This document shows positions 37,379 to 48,492 of a stretch of 64,000 nucleotides of DNA, one piece after another. Origin of the DNA: Telmatobacter sp. DSM 110680. Lineage in GTDB: Bacteria > Acidobacteriota > Terriglobia > Terriglobales > Acidobacteriaceae. The stretch covers positions 2,604,001 to 2,668,000 of the forward strand of contig NZ_CP121196.1 of NCBI RefSeq assembly GCF_039994875.1. Direction: 5' to 3'. Positions within the stretch are counted from its first letter, which is position 1. Each line of letters begins with the position of its first letter. The notes beneath the pieces are model-generated. The model saw only the letters and a program-made list of their open reading frames with translations, did no database searches and had not been told where the DNA came from. The position numbers and the translations under genes are program-made.

Positions 37379-39004
37379 TTAGTGCACGCCCGGCGGCGGG
37401 GAGATGTGCTGCGCTGGTTTCTTGAACATCCAGGCGAGAGCAGCGCACAGGAAAGCAAGCAATGCGGTCCAGCGAAAGACGTCCACATAGGCGAGAAGAG
37501 CGGATTGTTGCTGCATGAGGCCGTATATCAATCCGAGAGAGCCGGGTCTTGCCTGTGCGGTACCAACGTGGTGTCCGAGATAGGTTGCGATCATGCGTGA
37601 TTTCTGTTGCAGTACTGGATCGGAAACGGAGAGGTGTGCGCCGATTTCAGTCTGGTGCAATGCGGAGCGGCGAATGACGGCGGTTGTGGCCATGGCGATT
37701 CCGATGGAGCCGCCGATGTTTCGCAGCATGTTGAAAAGGCCGGTGGCATTACCCATCTCCTCGCGCGGGATGGTAGAGGTGCTCATGGTGGCAAGGGGCA
37801 CAAATACAAAGCTGAGCGCGAAGCCTGTGAGCAGAATTGGGAATAACAAGGTGTAGGGGCCGATGTCGAGGTTGACCGTTCCGAAGATGTAGGAGCAGAT
37901 GCCGAAGCCAATGAAGCCAGCGCACAGCAGTTTGCGGTTATCGATACGCGAGCCAAGCAAGCCGATCACAGGCGAGCCGATGAATGAACCGATGCCGCGT
38001 GGGCCAACAACAAGGCCCGCTGTGAATGCCGTGTAGCCGAGAATCTCCTGATAGTAGAGCGGCAGAATGGCGATGGTGATGTAGATGCACATGCCAAGCA
38101 GCGCAATGAGGAAGCAGCCGGTGCGGAAATTTCGATCCTTGAGCACGTGAAGATCGACGAGGCCGCTGCGATTAGTCCATGAGCGCCATACCCATCCGAT
38201 AAAGCCGAGGACTAACGCTGCGACGGCCCAACGCACCCAGATAGCTCCGAACCAATCGTCTTCCTGCCCCTTATCGAGGACAACCTGAAGGCTGCCGGTC
38301 CATACGATAAGGAGGCCAAATCCGATGTTGTCGAAGGCACCGACCTTAGCGTTCTTGATGTAAGGGGGATCATGCACGAAGCGGGCAATCATGAAAACGG
38401 CGAGTATGCCGACGGGGATATTGATGTAGAAGGCATAACGCCAACTGAAGGTATCGGTGAGCCAGCCGCCTAGCGTGGGGCCGAGTACGGGAGCCACGAC
38501 GATCCCTAATCCGTATGCCGCCATGGACATGGATCTTTTGGCAGGGGGAAAGCTTTCGAGAAGGATGGATTGCGATAAGGGCTGCAGGGCGCCCCCGCCT
38601 GCTCCCTGCAATATACGCGCCAGCAGGATCACGCCCAGCGATGGCGCTGCGCCACAGAAGAAGGAAGCGATGGTGAAGAGGATGACACAGATGAGCAGAA
38701 AGCGCTTGCGACCCCAGCGACGCGCGAACCAGTTTGATGCGGGGAGAATTACGGCATTGGCCACCAGGTAGCTTGTGAGTACCCAGGTGGCTTCGGAGTT
38801 GGTCGCCGACAGGCTCCCAGCGATGTAAGGGAGTGCTACCGACGCAATGGCAGTGTCAAGCACCTCCATAAAGGTAGGCAACATGACCGACGCCGTGACC
38901 AGCCACGGATTTACGCCTTGCGTGAGAGGGTAGCGCTCAAGCGGCGTTTTCCAACTGTGATGTTTGGTGTTCGATCCAACAGCTTCGAAGGTAGCGGTGG
39001 TCAT
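37379..39004 (-). CDS. DHA2-family MFS multidrug exporter (EmrB/QacA type)
   Basis: A 541-residue transporter with about 14 hydrophobic segments. MLPTFMEVLDTAIASVALP is the first helix motif with the conserved aspartate; RWGRKRFL is the MFS loop motif; GLGIVVAPVLGPTLGGWLTD is the antiporter motif C. EmrB proteins work with an EmrA adaptor and TolC, which are not adjacent here. ATG 39002-39004 is preferred to GTG 39019. A TolC-family gene lies far away at the right edge. Confidence 0.9.
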   Translation of the reverse strand: MTTATFEAVGSNTKHHSWKTPLERYPLTQGVNPWLVTASVMLPTFMEVLDTAIASVALPYIAGSLSATNSEATWVLTSYLVANAVILPASNWFARRWGRKRFLLICVILFTIASFFCGAAPSLGVILLARILQGAGGGALQPLSQSILLESFPPAKRSMSMAAYGLGIVVAPVLGPTLGGWLTDTFSWRYAFYINIPVGILAVFMIARFVHDPPYIKNAKVGAFDNIGFGLLIVWTGSLQVVLDKGQEDDWFGAIWVRWAVAALVLGFIGWVWRSWTNRSGLVDLHVLKDRNFRTGCFLIALLGMCIYITIAILPLYYQEILGYTAFTAGLVVGPRGIGSFIGSPVIGLLGSRIDNRKLLCAGFIGFGICSYIFGTVNLDIGPYTLLFPILLTGFALSFVFVPLATMSTSTIPREEMGNATGLFNMLRNIGGSIGIAMATTAVIRRSALHQTEIGAHLSVSDPVLQQKSRMIATYLGHHVGTAQARPGSLGLIYGLMQQQSALLAYVDVFRWTALLAFLCAALAWMFKKPAQHISPPPGVH

Positions 39005-39073
39005 GGGGGTATTGAACACCTGAGGTTAAAGCAGCAGCCGCCTGCTGCCCTGTGACGGCTGCCGCAGATGTGG

Positions 39074-39460
39074 CTACTGAATCGAGCGCAGGTAGGATAC
39101 TAACTGCCATCGCTGTGCTTCAGGAAGACTCGACCAGGACGGCATGCCGTGGCGGAGGTCTCCCTCGCGAAGGAACCACTCAAGATCACCGTCTGTTGCG
39201 GACCTTATGTGTTCGCTGCGGAGGGCTGGTTTTTTGCGGCCGTCTCCCATGGCATCGGATCGGTGACATTGGGCGCAGTGGTCTTTGTATACGAGAGCGC
39301 CGGCGGGCACCGATTCAGGATGCGTGGCAAGCGGGTTTGTGCGGATGTGGTCCTTGCTTGGTACGCGGTCCCAGTGAGAATTGGCTGCCGCGCAGAGAAG
39401 CAGACTTGCGAACATCATGAGACAGAAAATGCCGAAGAATCTCCGAGTCGTCGCGGTCAT
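39074..39460 (-). CDS. Class I c-type cytochrome, exported
   Basis: A 128-residue exported protein with a signal-anchor-like start (FGIFCLMMFASLLLCAAANS) and one haem site, CAQCH, followed by a methionine ligand candidate in LRHGMPSW. It fits the small cytochrome c of electron-transfer chains. ATG 39458-39460 overlaps the stop of the upstream outer-membrane protein gene by ATGA, which implies co-translation and perhaps a shared role. Confidence 0.85.
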   Translation of the reverse strand: MTATTRRFFGIFCLMMFASLLLCAAANSHWDRVPSKDHIRTNPLATHPESVPAGALVYKDHCAQCHRSDAMGDGRKKPALRSEHIRSATDGDLEWFLREGDLRHGMPSWSSLPEAQRWQLVSYLRSIQ

Positions 39461-40350
39461 CGCGCACCTCCTTTATTACTGCGGAACCAGCTTCCGACTT
39501 GAGGTAATTCCGAGGCCCAGCCGATGCGGTAAATGCGATCAAGGCTGGAAGATGTAAGGCCGAAGCCGGTGGAAAAACTGAGCCGGCCGAAGGGGAGTTG
39601 CCAACCCACGGTCGGCGCGATGTAGTGAGATGTGTCGTGCAGTGTGAGCGAATCGGTATTTCCCAGACCGCCATAGGCTTCTGCGCCGGCCATGAATTTC
39701 TCAAAGCAGAAGGTGCAGGGCTTTCCGCTGCCAAGAGTGCGAAGGGGACGTGCGGCACCGAGCGCGTAGCCGAATTCCCATGGTTCATGGCCCAGGTTCT
39801 TCTCGGAAATGAAATTCTCGGAGATGTTCCAGGCTTTGAGATTAGAGGACAGGATCAGCTTTAGCTCGGCTTCGTGTTGGTGCTCCTGGCGGGATATGGC
39901 ATTGGGGTCGGCAAGATCGGCTTGGCCATCGTGGCCGACGAATTCGAGGATGGTTTTGTCGGCGCCGGAGATGTTTTCGTATTCGACGTAGAGAACCGGG
40001 TTGACGACGTGCTCGCGCATCAGAGGACGAAAGCGGTTTTCGAGCCGGAAGCCAGTAAAAATAGTGGAATCTTGAGCGGTGGCCTGACCGTCGAGGTAAA
40101 GCTCCGAGGTCCACCAGGCGCGGACGCCGTATTCCAATTCACTCGCCGTTGCGCCATATCGGTGGCTTCCCGGTGGCTGACCAAGGGCCGTCTTGGTCTC
40201 GATTTCGAGGTTTCCGGGTTCTTCAAGGTCATGAGAGTAGGTGACGAAGTAAGGCTTTTCCTGAGCACAGACGAAGCCGGGAGGAGCGGCGACAGCCAGA
40301 GCCAGCAAAAGGGCAGGGACTGGACCGGAAATAAGGAATGAGCGAGCCAC
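39457..40350 (-). CDS. Exported outer-membrane beta-barrel-like protein of unknown function
   Basis: A 297-residue exported protein. The start is GTG 40348-40350, with GAGG six bases upstream, giving the signal peptide VPALLLALAVAAPPGFVCAQ. The mature part alternates short aromatic-ended strands (ELEYGVRAWWTSELYLDG, NPVLYVEYENI, LSFSTGFGLTSS), as in outer-membrane barrels. No family recognised. It is coupled to a cytochrome c gene, so an envelope redox role is conceivable. Confidence 0.65.
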   Translation of the reverse strand: MARSFLISGPVPALLLALAVAAPPGFVCAQEKPYFVTYSHDLEEPGNLEIETKTALGQPPGSHRYGATASELEYGVRAWWTSELYLDGQATAQDSTIFTGFRLENRFRPLMREHVVNPVLYVEYENISGADKTILEFVGHDGQADLADPNAISRQEHQHEAELKLILSSNLKAWNISENFISEKNLGHEPWEFGYALGAARPLRTLGSGKPCTFCFEKFMAGAEAYGGLGNTDSLTLHDTSHYIAPTVGWQLPFGRLSFSTGFGLTSSSLDRIYRIGWASELPQVGSWFRSNKGGAR

Positions 40351-40559
40351 GTGCAACCTCTTTTCAAATATGCGACCAAATGTGTCGTATATGGAATATA
40401 AACTCAGACTATTTTGGTCCGCAATTGGAGACAAGGTCATTTGTCACACATGGCGAGACGGGCCGAATCTGACGGCCGTCTAGAAACGAAAGGTGAACAT
40501 TCAAAGCTCCAGGGCAGTCCCAAAGTGCCAGCAATCTTATAAAATTAATATCAATAAAA

Positions 40560-40580
40560 GTTGACACTAATTCACTCATA
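40560..40580 (+). promoter_or_regulatory. HAIR-like HspR operator over a -35 sequence before dnaK
   Basis: The known HspR site is CTTGAGT-N7-ACTCAAG. Here GTTGACA-N7-ACTCATA matches the spacing exactly and 9 of 14 bases. The left half also gives TTGACA, a consensus -35 box at 40561-40566, with no strong -10 spaced after it. It lies 54 bases before dnaK. HspR is encoded downstream at 44014. Confidence 0.4.
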
Positions 40581-40634
40581 GTGCATCTTAAGTAGTGACT
40601 TGAAATTACTTGTGTCTGAGGCGGGAAACTAATC

Positions 40635-42554
<1,920 letters not shown>

Positions 42555-42606
42555 CGGAGTTGACGTTGTTAGCCTCGCTTCGCGAGTGTTAGCGGAGTTA
42601 GCAAGC

Positions 42607-42638
42607 GGGGTGGGCGATTTGGCCCACCCCGAATTTTT
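42607..42638 (+). terminator. Rho-independent terminator after dnaK
   Basis: GGGGTGGGC at 42607-42615 pairs perfectly with GCCCACCCC at 42622-42630 around GATTTG, followed by GAATTTTT. It should end most dnaK transcripts before dnaJ, which implies a separate dnaJ promoter or partial read-through. Confidence 0.85.
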
Positions 42639-42730
42639 GGGTTGCGTGCGGACGAGACCGTCCCGTAGTTATCTTTCGGAATAAGCGCAGTCCTGTCGGT
42701 CGTCCGCATCGCAAGCTAACGTGTACGCTA

Positions 42731-42751
42731 AGTGAGATAAGAAAACTCAAA
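42731..42751 (+). promoter_or_regulatory. HAIR-like site just before dnaJ
   Basis: AGTGAGA-N7-ACTCAAA matches the HspR HAIR layout (CTTGAGT-N7-ACTCAAG) at 10 of 14 positions with exact spacing. It touches the dnaJ ATG at 42751, so bound HspR could hinder transcription or translation of dnaJ. Confidence 0.35.
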
Positions 42752-43944
42752 TGGCCACAACCCAAAACAAAGATTATTACGCGACGCTAGGCGTCAAGAA
42801 GACAGCAACGCCAGAGGAGATTCGGAAGGCGTTCCGCAAAGCCGCGCGCAAATACCATCCTGACGTCAATCCCAACGATAAAAAGGCTGAGGAGAAATTC
42901 AAGGAAATCTCTGAAGCTAACGATGTATTGAGCGATGAGAAGAAGCGGAAGGTCTACGACCAGCTTGGCTTCTACTCTGACCAGATCGATCCGGCGCAGG
43001 CTGAGGCTTATGCGCGTCAGCAGCGCGATGGCGGCGGCGTTCCGGTGGATTTTGGTGGTTTCGATTTCTCAGGATTCCAGGGAGGTGGGCACCCGGGATC
43101 GCAAGCTGGGGCTGGTTCATCAACGTGGGGCAGTTTCAAAGATATTTTCTCCGGCATCTTTACGGGTGCGCAACAGCAACAGCAGCGGCCGCGTGGTCCC
43201 CAGGCAGGCACTGATCTTGAATACCAGGCGACGATTGATTTCTGGTCGGCCATCCGGGGTGGGCAGGCGCGCATTCAGGTGACTCGCCAGGAGACTTGCC
43301 CCACATGTCATGGTATGGCGCAGTCGGGCGGACAAATGACCTGTCCCGAGTGCAGCGGCACGGGCCAGGTAACGCAGATGGGCGGGCGCATGAAGTTCAA
43401 TATTCCCTGCCCGCGCTGCGGGGGAAGCGGTCGTGTGACGAGCGATTGCCAAACGTGCCACGGAGAGGGCACGGTTACGCGCACGGAAACCGTGGAGTTT
43501 CGCATCAAGGCAGGGACGCGGGACGGACAGCGAATTCGGCTGCAGGGAAAAGGCAATGCGGGAGTCAATGGCGGCGCGCCGGGAGACCTGTACGTTATTG
43601 TCCGAACCGGAACTCATCCTGTGTTCACGCGCGTTGGGGACGATATCCAGTTGACGGTGCCGGTGACCATCGCGGAGGCATCGCTGGGCTCGAAGATTGA
43701 GGTGCCTACGATTGATGGACGCGCGCAATTGAAAATTCCGCCCGGCACGCAGAATGGGCAGAAGCTGCGGTTGCGCGAACGCGGCGTCGAGAGTGCATCC
43801 CATCCGGGGCAACGTGGCGATCAAATTGTGACCATCGAGGTGGTGGTGCCACATCTACAAGACGAACGCAGCCGCGAGATCATGCGTGAACTGGCGAAGT
43901 TGAATAGTCAAGATCCGCGGGTTTCATTGTTTGAGAAGATTTGA
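42751..43944 (+). CDS. dnaJ: Chaperone protein DnaJ
   Basis: Hsp40 co-chaperone of DnaK, 397 residues. The J domain (about 8-75) has the HPD motif (YHPDVNPND); a Gly/Phe-rich region follows. The zinc centre has four repeats: [24 protein letters not shown] and CQTCHGEG. The C-terminal substrate-binding domain ends LFEKI. ATG 42751. Confidence 0.97.
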   Translation: MATTQNKDYYATLGVKKTATPEEIRKAFRKAARKYHPDVNPNDKKAEEKFKEISEANDVLSDEKKRKVYDQLGFYSDQIDPAQAEAYARQQRDGGGVPVDFGGFDFSGFQGGGHPGSQAGAGSSTWGSFKDIFSGIFTGAQQQQQRPRGPQAGTDLEYQATIDFWSAIRGGQARIQVTRQETCPTCHGMAQSGGQMTCPECSGTGQVTQMGGRMKFNIPCPRCGGSGRVTSDCQTCHGEGTVTRTETVEFRIKAGTRDGQRIRLQGKGNAGVNGGAPGDLYVIVRTGTHPVFTRVGDDIQLTVPVTIAEASLGSKIEVPTIDGRAQLKIPPGTQNGQKLRLRERGVESASHPGQRGDQIVTIEVVVPHLQDERSREIMRELAKLNSQDPRVSLFEKI

Positions 43945-43951
43945 AAAAGAC

Positions 43952-43983
43952 AGGGAACAGGGATTAGGGATCAGGGACTAAGG
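43952..43983. repeat. Short degenerate tandem repeat C, copy 2
   Basis: A run of AGGGAACAGGGATTAGGGAT type before hspR, with units of about seven to eight bases beginning AGGGA. It resembles other low-complexity runs at 32869 and 62344 in style, not in exact sequence. Confidence 0.4.
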
Positions 43984-44013
43984 GAATACACGGCAATCTG
44001 ATCGAGAGATCTT

Positions 44014-44415
44014 ATGGCGGCGAAGCGAAAATCCAAAGGCGCATACATGATCTCGGCGGTGGCCGAGATGTACGAGATTCATCCGCAGACGCTGCGGCTC
44101 TACGAGCGGGAAGGACTGCTGAAGCCTTCGCGCACGGAGGGCAATACGCGGCTCTACACGGATGAGGACCTGGAGCGACTGGAGTTCATCCTGAACCTGG
44201 CGCGCGATCTGGGCGTAAATATTGCGGGAATCGCGATCATTCTGCAGATGCGCGAGCGCATGGAAGAGATGAACCGGCAGATGCAGAGCTTTGTGGAGTA
44301 TGTGCGCTCGGAGATGTTGACGCGATTCCAACAGGGTGCGCCTAATGCAGGCGCGATTGTGCCGCTCCGGAAGCCGACTGTGGTGATCAAGCCGGCACCC
44401 GGGCGAAAGCTGTAA
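44014..44415 (+). CDS. hspR: MerR-family heat-shock repressor HspR
   Basis: Transcription repressor of 133 residues in the MerR fold. The helix-turn-helix is MISAVAEMYEIHPQTLRLYE then GNTRLYTDEDLERLEFIL, as in HspR, followed by a coiled-coil part (MRERMEEMNRQMQSFVEYV). HspR represses dnaK operons by HAIR sites; two HAIR-like sites occur before dnaK and dnaJ. ATG 44014. Confidence 0.9.
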   Translation: MAAKRKSKGAYMISAVAEMYEIHPQTLRLYEREGLLKPSRTEGNTRLYTDEDLERLEFILNLARDLGVNIAGIAIILQMRERMEEMNRQMQSFVEYVRSEMLTRFQQGAPNAGAIVPLRKPTVVIKPAPGRKL

Positions 44416-44486
44416 TCCGCGACATCATTTCCGATCTATAGCAGAGATTCTCGCTTGTCGATTTCTGCGCGTATTCTTAGACCTGC

Positions 44487-45662
44487 ATGTTGTACGTCCT
44501 CATTGCAATCGCTGCCGTTGGCCTCATTAGTTCTACGGTTTTTGCCGGCATGGTTTTGGCGGCAGTGCCGCGGTTCTTGCGCGAGCGGCGAGCTGCTGAA
44601 ACCGAGGTTCGCAAGCGGCCGAGGTTTACGCCTCCTCTGACATTGCTGAAGCCTTTGGCGGGTGGGGAGCCGGATTTGGAAACACACCTGGCGAGTTTCT
44701 TCGAGCAGGACTATCCCACGTTTGAGATTTTGTTTTGTGCGCGGCAGGCGGATGATGCTGGCCTCGAGATTGCGCGGCGCGTGGCTGCGCGGTACCCGCA
44801 GATTCCTGCGAAGTTCATGTCAACGGGTGAGCCGCCTTACATCAACGCCAAGGTGGCTTCGATGGAGCTGATGGAGAAGTCAGCAGCCTACGACATTCTT
44901 GTTATTAGCGACAGCGATGTGCGCGTGACTTCAGATTATCTGCGGGCCGTCGCCCTGCCATTTGCTGATGGGAAAGTTGGTGGCATGTGTTGTCTGTATC
45001 GCGGTATCGCTGCGGGCGGAGGGTTGTGGGCGCGGCTTGAGGCCGTGGGCATGAGCGTGGAGATGACGGCGGGCGTGCTGGTGGCGCGGATGATGGAGGG
45101 GATGCAGTTTGTGCTCGGTCCGACGATGGCGTTTCGGCGCGATGTAATTCGGCGCATGGGCGGCTTTGAGGTCACGGCGGATTATTGCGCGGATGATTTT
45201 GTATTGGGCAACGAGACGCACAGGCTGGGACAGACGGTGGTGCTGAGTCATCACGCTATCGACCACATCGTGATTAACCTCAGCCTGATGTCTTCACTCA
45301 AGCACCAGGTGCGGTGGATGAAGTCGACCCGCTTCTCTCGGCCAAAGGGACACTTCGGAACGGCGCTCACATTCAGCATGCCGTTCGGGTTGCTCGGGCT
45401 TGCGGCTGGGCTCCTGTTGGGGCAACCGCTGTGGGGCGTTGCGCTGCTGGCCTGGGGCGTGGCCACGCGCCTGGCGCTTTCTATTACGGTCGGGCGCATG
45501 GTGGTGCGCGACCCTAGCTGGTTCAATTTGCTGGTGCTGTATCCGATGCGTGATCTGATGGGATTTTTCTTCTGGGCGGCGAGTTACATGGGGAGCCGGA
45601 TTTTGTGGCGCGGGCGCGTGTTTCAATTATTGCCCGGTGGGAAGATGCGTGCGGCAGAGTAG
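44487..45662 (+). CDS. hpnI: HpnI-like GT21 glycosyltransferase (hopanoid glucosamine)
   Basis: A 391-residue membrane glycosyltransferase like ceramide glucosyltransferase and HpnI, which adds N-acetylglucosamine to bacteriohopanetetrol. The N-terminal helix (about 4-26) is followed by the GT domain with ISDSDVRV, YCADDFVLG and HQVRWMKSTR, the D-D-(Q)xxRW pattern of GT21, and then three C-terminal helices. No hpnK or squalene-hopene cyclase gene lies beside it. Bacterial ceramide glycosylation is the main alternative. Confidence 0.8.
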   Translation: MLYVLIAIAAVGLISSTVFAGMVLAAVPRFLRERRAAETEVRKRPRFTPPLTLLKPLAGGEPDLETHLASFFEQDYPTFEILFCARQADDAGLEIARRVAARYPQIPAKFMSTGEPPYINAKVASMELMEKSAAYDILVISDSDVRVTSDYLRAVALPFADGKVGGMCCLYRGIAAGGGLWARLEAVGMSVEMTAGVLVARMMEGMQFVLGPTMAFRRDVIRRMGGFEVTADYCADDFVLGNETHRLGQTVVLSHHAIDHIVINLSLMSSLKHQVRWMKSTRFSRPKGHFGTALTFSMPFGLLGLAAGLLLGQPLWGVALLAWGVATRLALSITVGRMVVRDPSWFNLLVLYPMRDLMGFFFWAASYMGSRILWRGRVFQLLPGGKMRAAE

Positions 45663-45713
45663 TTGGATTTGAACCTTCCTCATGAAGTCCTACATTGATA
45701 AGCTCATACGGCT

Positions 45714-46274
45714 ATGAAGCTGAGCATACGTCCACTCACTCCTGATCTCTGGCCCGCGCTTGAGGACTTGTTTGGCGAGCGAGGCGCCTGCAATGGTTGC
45801 TGGTGCATGTACTGGCGAATTGGCAGCGCTTATCTCAAACAAGCGAGCGAAATCAACAGGAAGAAGTTTCGCGCGATTGTGAACCACGGGCCGCCGCCGG
45901 GATTGATCGCTTTCGAAGATGAATTGGCTGTTGGTTGGTGTCAGCTTACTCCACGCGAGGCTTTGGCGTGGCTGGATCGATCGTGGGTTCGGGTGGACGA
46001 TGTCCAGGTCTGGTCGATCTCCTGCTTCTATATCCGCAAGGGCTACCGAAGGCGCGGGATAACTGGGGCGCTGATCGACGCCTCGGTGAAGACTGCACGA
46101 GCTGCAGGAGCAGCGGCACTCGAGGCTTATCCACTGGATCGGACTTTGTCGCCCAGTTCAACGGGGACCGGGTTTGTCTCGACGTTTAAGCGTGCCGGAT
46201 TTAAAGTGGTGGCGCATCGCACTGCGCCTCGGCCGATTATGCGGTTCGATTTGAGGAAAGGTAAGAGCGTTTGA
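45714..46274 (+). CDS. GNAT-family N-acetyltransferase
   Basis: A 186-residue acetyltransferase. Motif A is CFYIRKGYRRRGITGALIDA, with the Q/RxxGxG/A loop; the N-terminal part has an unusual CNGCWCMYW cysteine cluster seen in one GNAT subgroup. Substrate unknown. It converges with the GT39 gene. Confidence 0.83.
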   Translation: MKLSIRPLTPDLWPALEDLFGERGACNGCWCMYWRIGSAYLKQASEINRKKFRAIVNHGPPPGLIAFEDELAVGWCQLTPREALAWLDRSWVRVDDVQVWSISCFYIRKGYRRRGITGALIDASVKTARAAGAAALEAYPLDRTLSPSSTGTGFVSTFKRAGFKVVAHRTAPRPIMRFDLRKGKSV

Positions 46275-46317
46275 GTTGAAGGCCGGCCTCGTCCGCGTGA
46301 TGAGGGGCTGAAAGCAA

Positions 46318-46350
46318 CCGCAGATCCCTCGGCTTCGCTCGGGATGACAG
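46318..46350. repeat. Dispersed intergenic repeat A, short copy 6
   Basis: A 33-base form, CCGCAGATCCCTCGGC to CTCGGGATGACAG, which keeps both outer ends but has lost the middle. It lies between the converging GNAT and GT39 genes. Confidence 0.65.
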
Positions 46351-46381
46351 CGCATACTTACATTGGCTCGAGCAGAGGCTC

Positions 46382-48370
46382 TTATTTGAGCGGGCGATCG
46401 GTCCAGAGGGCTTTGTCGGCTATGGATTGGACTGGGATGAGGCGGCCGGAGAGAAGCTGCTCTGCTTTGGGCTGGTTCGTGTCTTGTGCGAAGAGCCACT
46501 TGCGTTCGCCGGTTCCCCATTCCTTCGAAAGCTGGTCATCGCTTAGGAAGATTTTTGGAGCGTCGGGGTAGCACGAGCCCCATACAAGCGATGATCCGTG
46601 GCCGTACGGGGAACAGGGTTCCATCACGATGAAGGCCGGCTTGTGCAGGAAGTTGTGGGTGTAGAAGACGACGGAAGACGCGTCTGATTGATCTCCGTAA
46701 ATGATGAACGAATCGGACGGCGAGCCTTTGGCGATGATAGTGTCAGCCAGTTGCCGCGAACTGAGCATCGGTTCGAAACGCGCAAAGGCGATATGTGCCG
46801 CGACGAGAAATACTGCTGCAGTGAGAGCGATGCTGACGGTTGCTGCGAGATGTCTTGCGCGTATGCGGAACATCCATCCCAGGGTCGGTCCGAAGAGTAA
46901 TGCGATGGCGGCGATGGCTGCGGGAAGACGCAGCGCAGCGAAGGATGGCCCGGTAAGGTCGAAGAAGTGCGACATCGAGAGCGTGTATCCGCCTACATCG
47001 CGATGTGCGAGGAGCGTGCCGATGTCGGAGACGAAGGGCAGGTTCCGCGATTGCCAGAGGCCCGAGCCCAGCGCAATGGCGGCCAATACTCCAGCAATGG
47101 AGAAGACGGCTTGCGCGCCGCTGAGCCATTTTTGTGAGAGCAGCGGTTTTTGGCCTTCAGGGCCGCGGCGTTCCTCCATGTTTGCCAGCAGGCCTGCGAT
47201 CAGAATGAGAAGCGGGGTCCACGCGGGGAAGGTGTAGTACTCCTGATTGGTGGAGATCGCGAAGAAGATCAGTGTGAAACCGGCGAAGAGCGCAAGTAGC
47301 CAGGTGGAACGTATGCGGAACTTGAGGCGTGCCACAAAACTGGCAGCGTCTTCGCGGGCGGCGTGATCGAGATAAAAGTCCACGGTGTCGCCGGAGTCGC
47401 GATCGAGGTGCTGCATCCAGACGTGACGTGTCTTCCATGCGACAACGAGGAGTGCGGGCAGAAATAAACTCCACGGAAAGAGCCATGCGAGATGCGCAAG
47501 CCAGTAAACCGCGAACGGCATCTTGTTGTAGTCGTTCGGAAAGCGTCCGCCGAGGAAGCGCAGGACATGTTCGTTGATGAAGTAGAAGTACCAGAAGCCG
47601 TGCACGTTTCCGGGCGTGGGGTGATTGCCGACGGGGTGCCCTTGGTCGGGGTTCGCGAGTCCGCAGAGAATGTGCCACGGAGCCGCGACGGCGAAAAAGA
47701 GGAGCAGTCCGGTGAACGGCTTCAATTCGCGCCAGCGGCGCCATTGTCCGCTGAGCATGAGGAGAGGGATGGCTGCGGCGGCGAAAAAGACGGGCGCGAT
47801 CAAACCCTTGGTGAGGGTAGCTAGCGCGAGGGCGGCCCACATTCCGTAAAAGCGGATTGTGTGTCGGCTCTCAAGGCCGGTGATGAAATTCCATAGTGCA
47901 TACAGCAGTAGAAAGCTCAGCAGTGCTTCAGGAATGGCAAAGCGCGTGAAGAGAAATGGCCCTATGGACGTGAGCACTCCCAGCGCGGCGTATAAGCCTG
48001 CTCGGCGTCCCCACCCGCGTGAGGCCCACAGCCACGACAACCATGCGAGACCGAGAAGTGCCAGAGCGTTGGGCAGATGAGTGGCGAATACGTTTTGGCC
48101 GAAGATCCAATAACCCGCGGCGTCAAGCCAGTAAGGAAGCGGCGGCTTTTCAAGGTAGCGAATGCCGTTGAGCTTCATGGTGACCCAGTCGCCACTCTCG
48201 ATCATGTGCTGGGCTACCTGGGCGTGCGAGGCATCGACGTCATCGAGCAATGGCGGGGTAAAGAGCGAGGCAAACTGCACGGCGAGAAAGATCGCTGCCA
48301 AAAGCGCCCAGGCAACAAGATTCGAAGGAGCCTGAACTGGGCGAATTTGCGTGTTTTCTGCGTTTGCCAT
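46382..48370 (-). CDS. GT39-family membrane glycosyltransferase (ArnT-like)
   Basis: A 662-residue inner-membrane protein with about 11-12 hydrophobic segments. The first extracytoplasmic loop contains LLDDVDASHAQVAQHMIESG, with acidic residues as in the ArnT/PMT active site, and YLEKPPLPYWLDAAGYWIFG is the well-known ArnT-type second loop. It transfers a sugar from a polyprenyl phosphate to lipid or protein outside the cytoplasm. Start ATG 48368-48370. Donor and acceptor unknown. Confidence 0.88.
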   Translation of the reverse strand: MANAENTQIRPVQAPSNLVAWALLAAIFLAVQFASLFTPPLLDDVDASHAQVAQHMIESGDWVTMKLNGIRYLEKPPLPYWLDAAGYWIFGQNVFATHLPNALALLGLAWLSWLWASRGWGRRAGLYAALGVLTSIGPFLFTRFAIPEALLSFLLLYALWNFITGLESRHTIRFYGMWAALALATLTKGLIAPVFFAAAAIPLLMLSGQWRRWRELKPFTGLLLFFAVAAPWHILCGLANPDQGHPVGNHPTPGNVHGFWYFYFINEHVLRFLGGRFPNDYNKMPFAVYWLAHLAWLFPWSLFLPALLVVAWKTRHVWMQHLDRDSGDTVDFYLDHAAREDAASFVARLKFRIRSTWLLALFAGFTLIFFAISTNQEYYTFPAWTPLLILIAGLLANMEERRGPEGQKPLLSQKWLSGAQAVFSIAGVLAAIALGSGLWQSRNLPFVSDIGTLLAHRDVGGYTLSMSHFFDLTGPSFAALRLPAAIAAIALLFGPTLGWMFRIRARHLAATVSIALTAAVFLVAAHIAFARFEPMLSSRQLADTIIAKGSPSDSFIIYGDQSDASSVVFYTHNFLHKPAFIVMEPCSPYGHGSSLVWGSCYPDAPKIFLSDDQLSKEWGTGERKWLFAQDTNQPKAEQLLSGRLIPVQSIADKALWTDRPLK

Positions 48371-48492
48371 CGGGTAAAGCTCTGAAAATCAAGGATAACA
48401 GTGACGAGCCCCGAGGATCTCATGGCGCGGAACCGATGGGTGTCCGAATGCAGGCCGCCACGCATCATAGAATGGACGCAGGTTACAGTTTG

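Noticed and set aside
37291..37419. A 42-codon Cys-rich frame starting GTG after AAGGGGGAG
   Set aside because: It runs into the 3' end of the MFS gene on the other strand, and a single ribosome-like site in a T-rich spacer is weak evidence.
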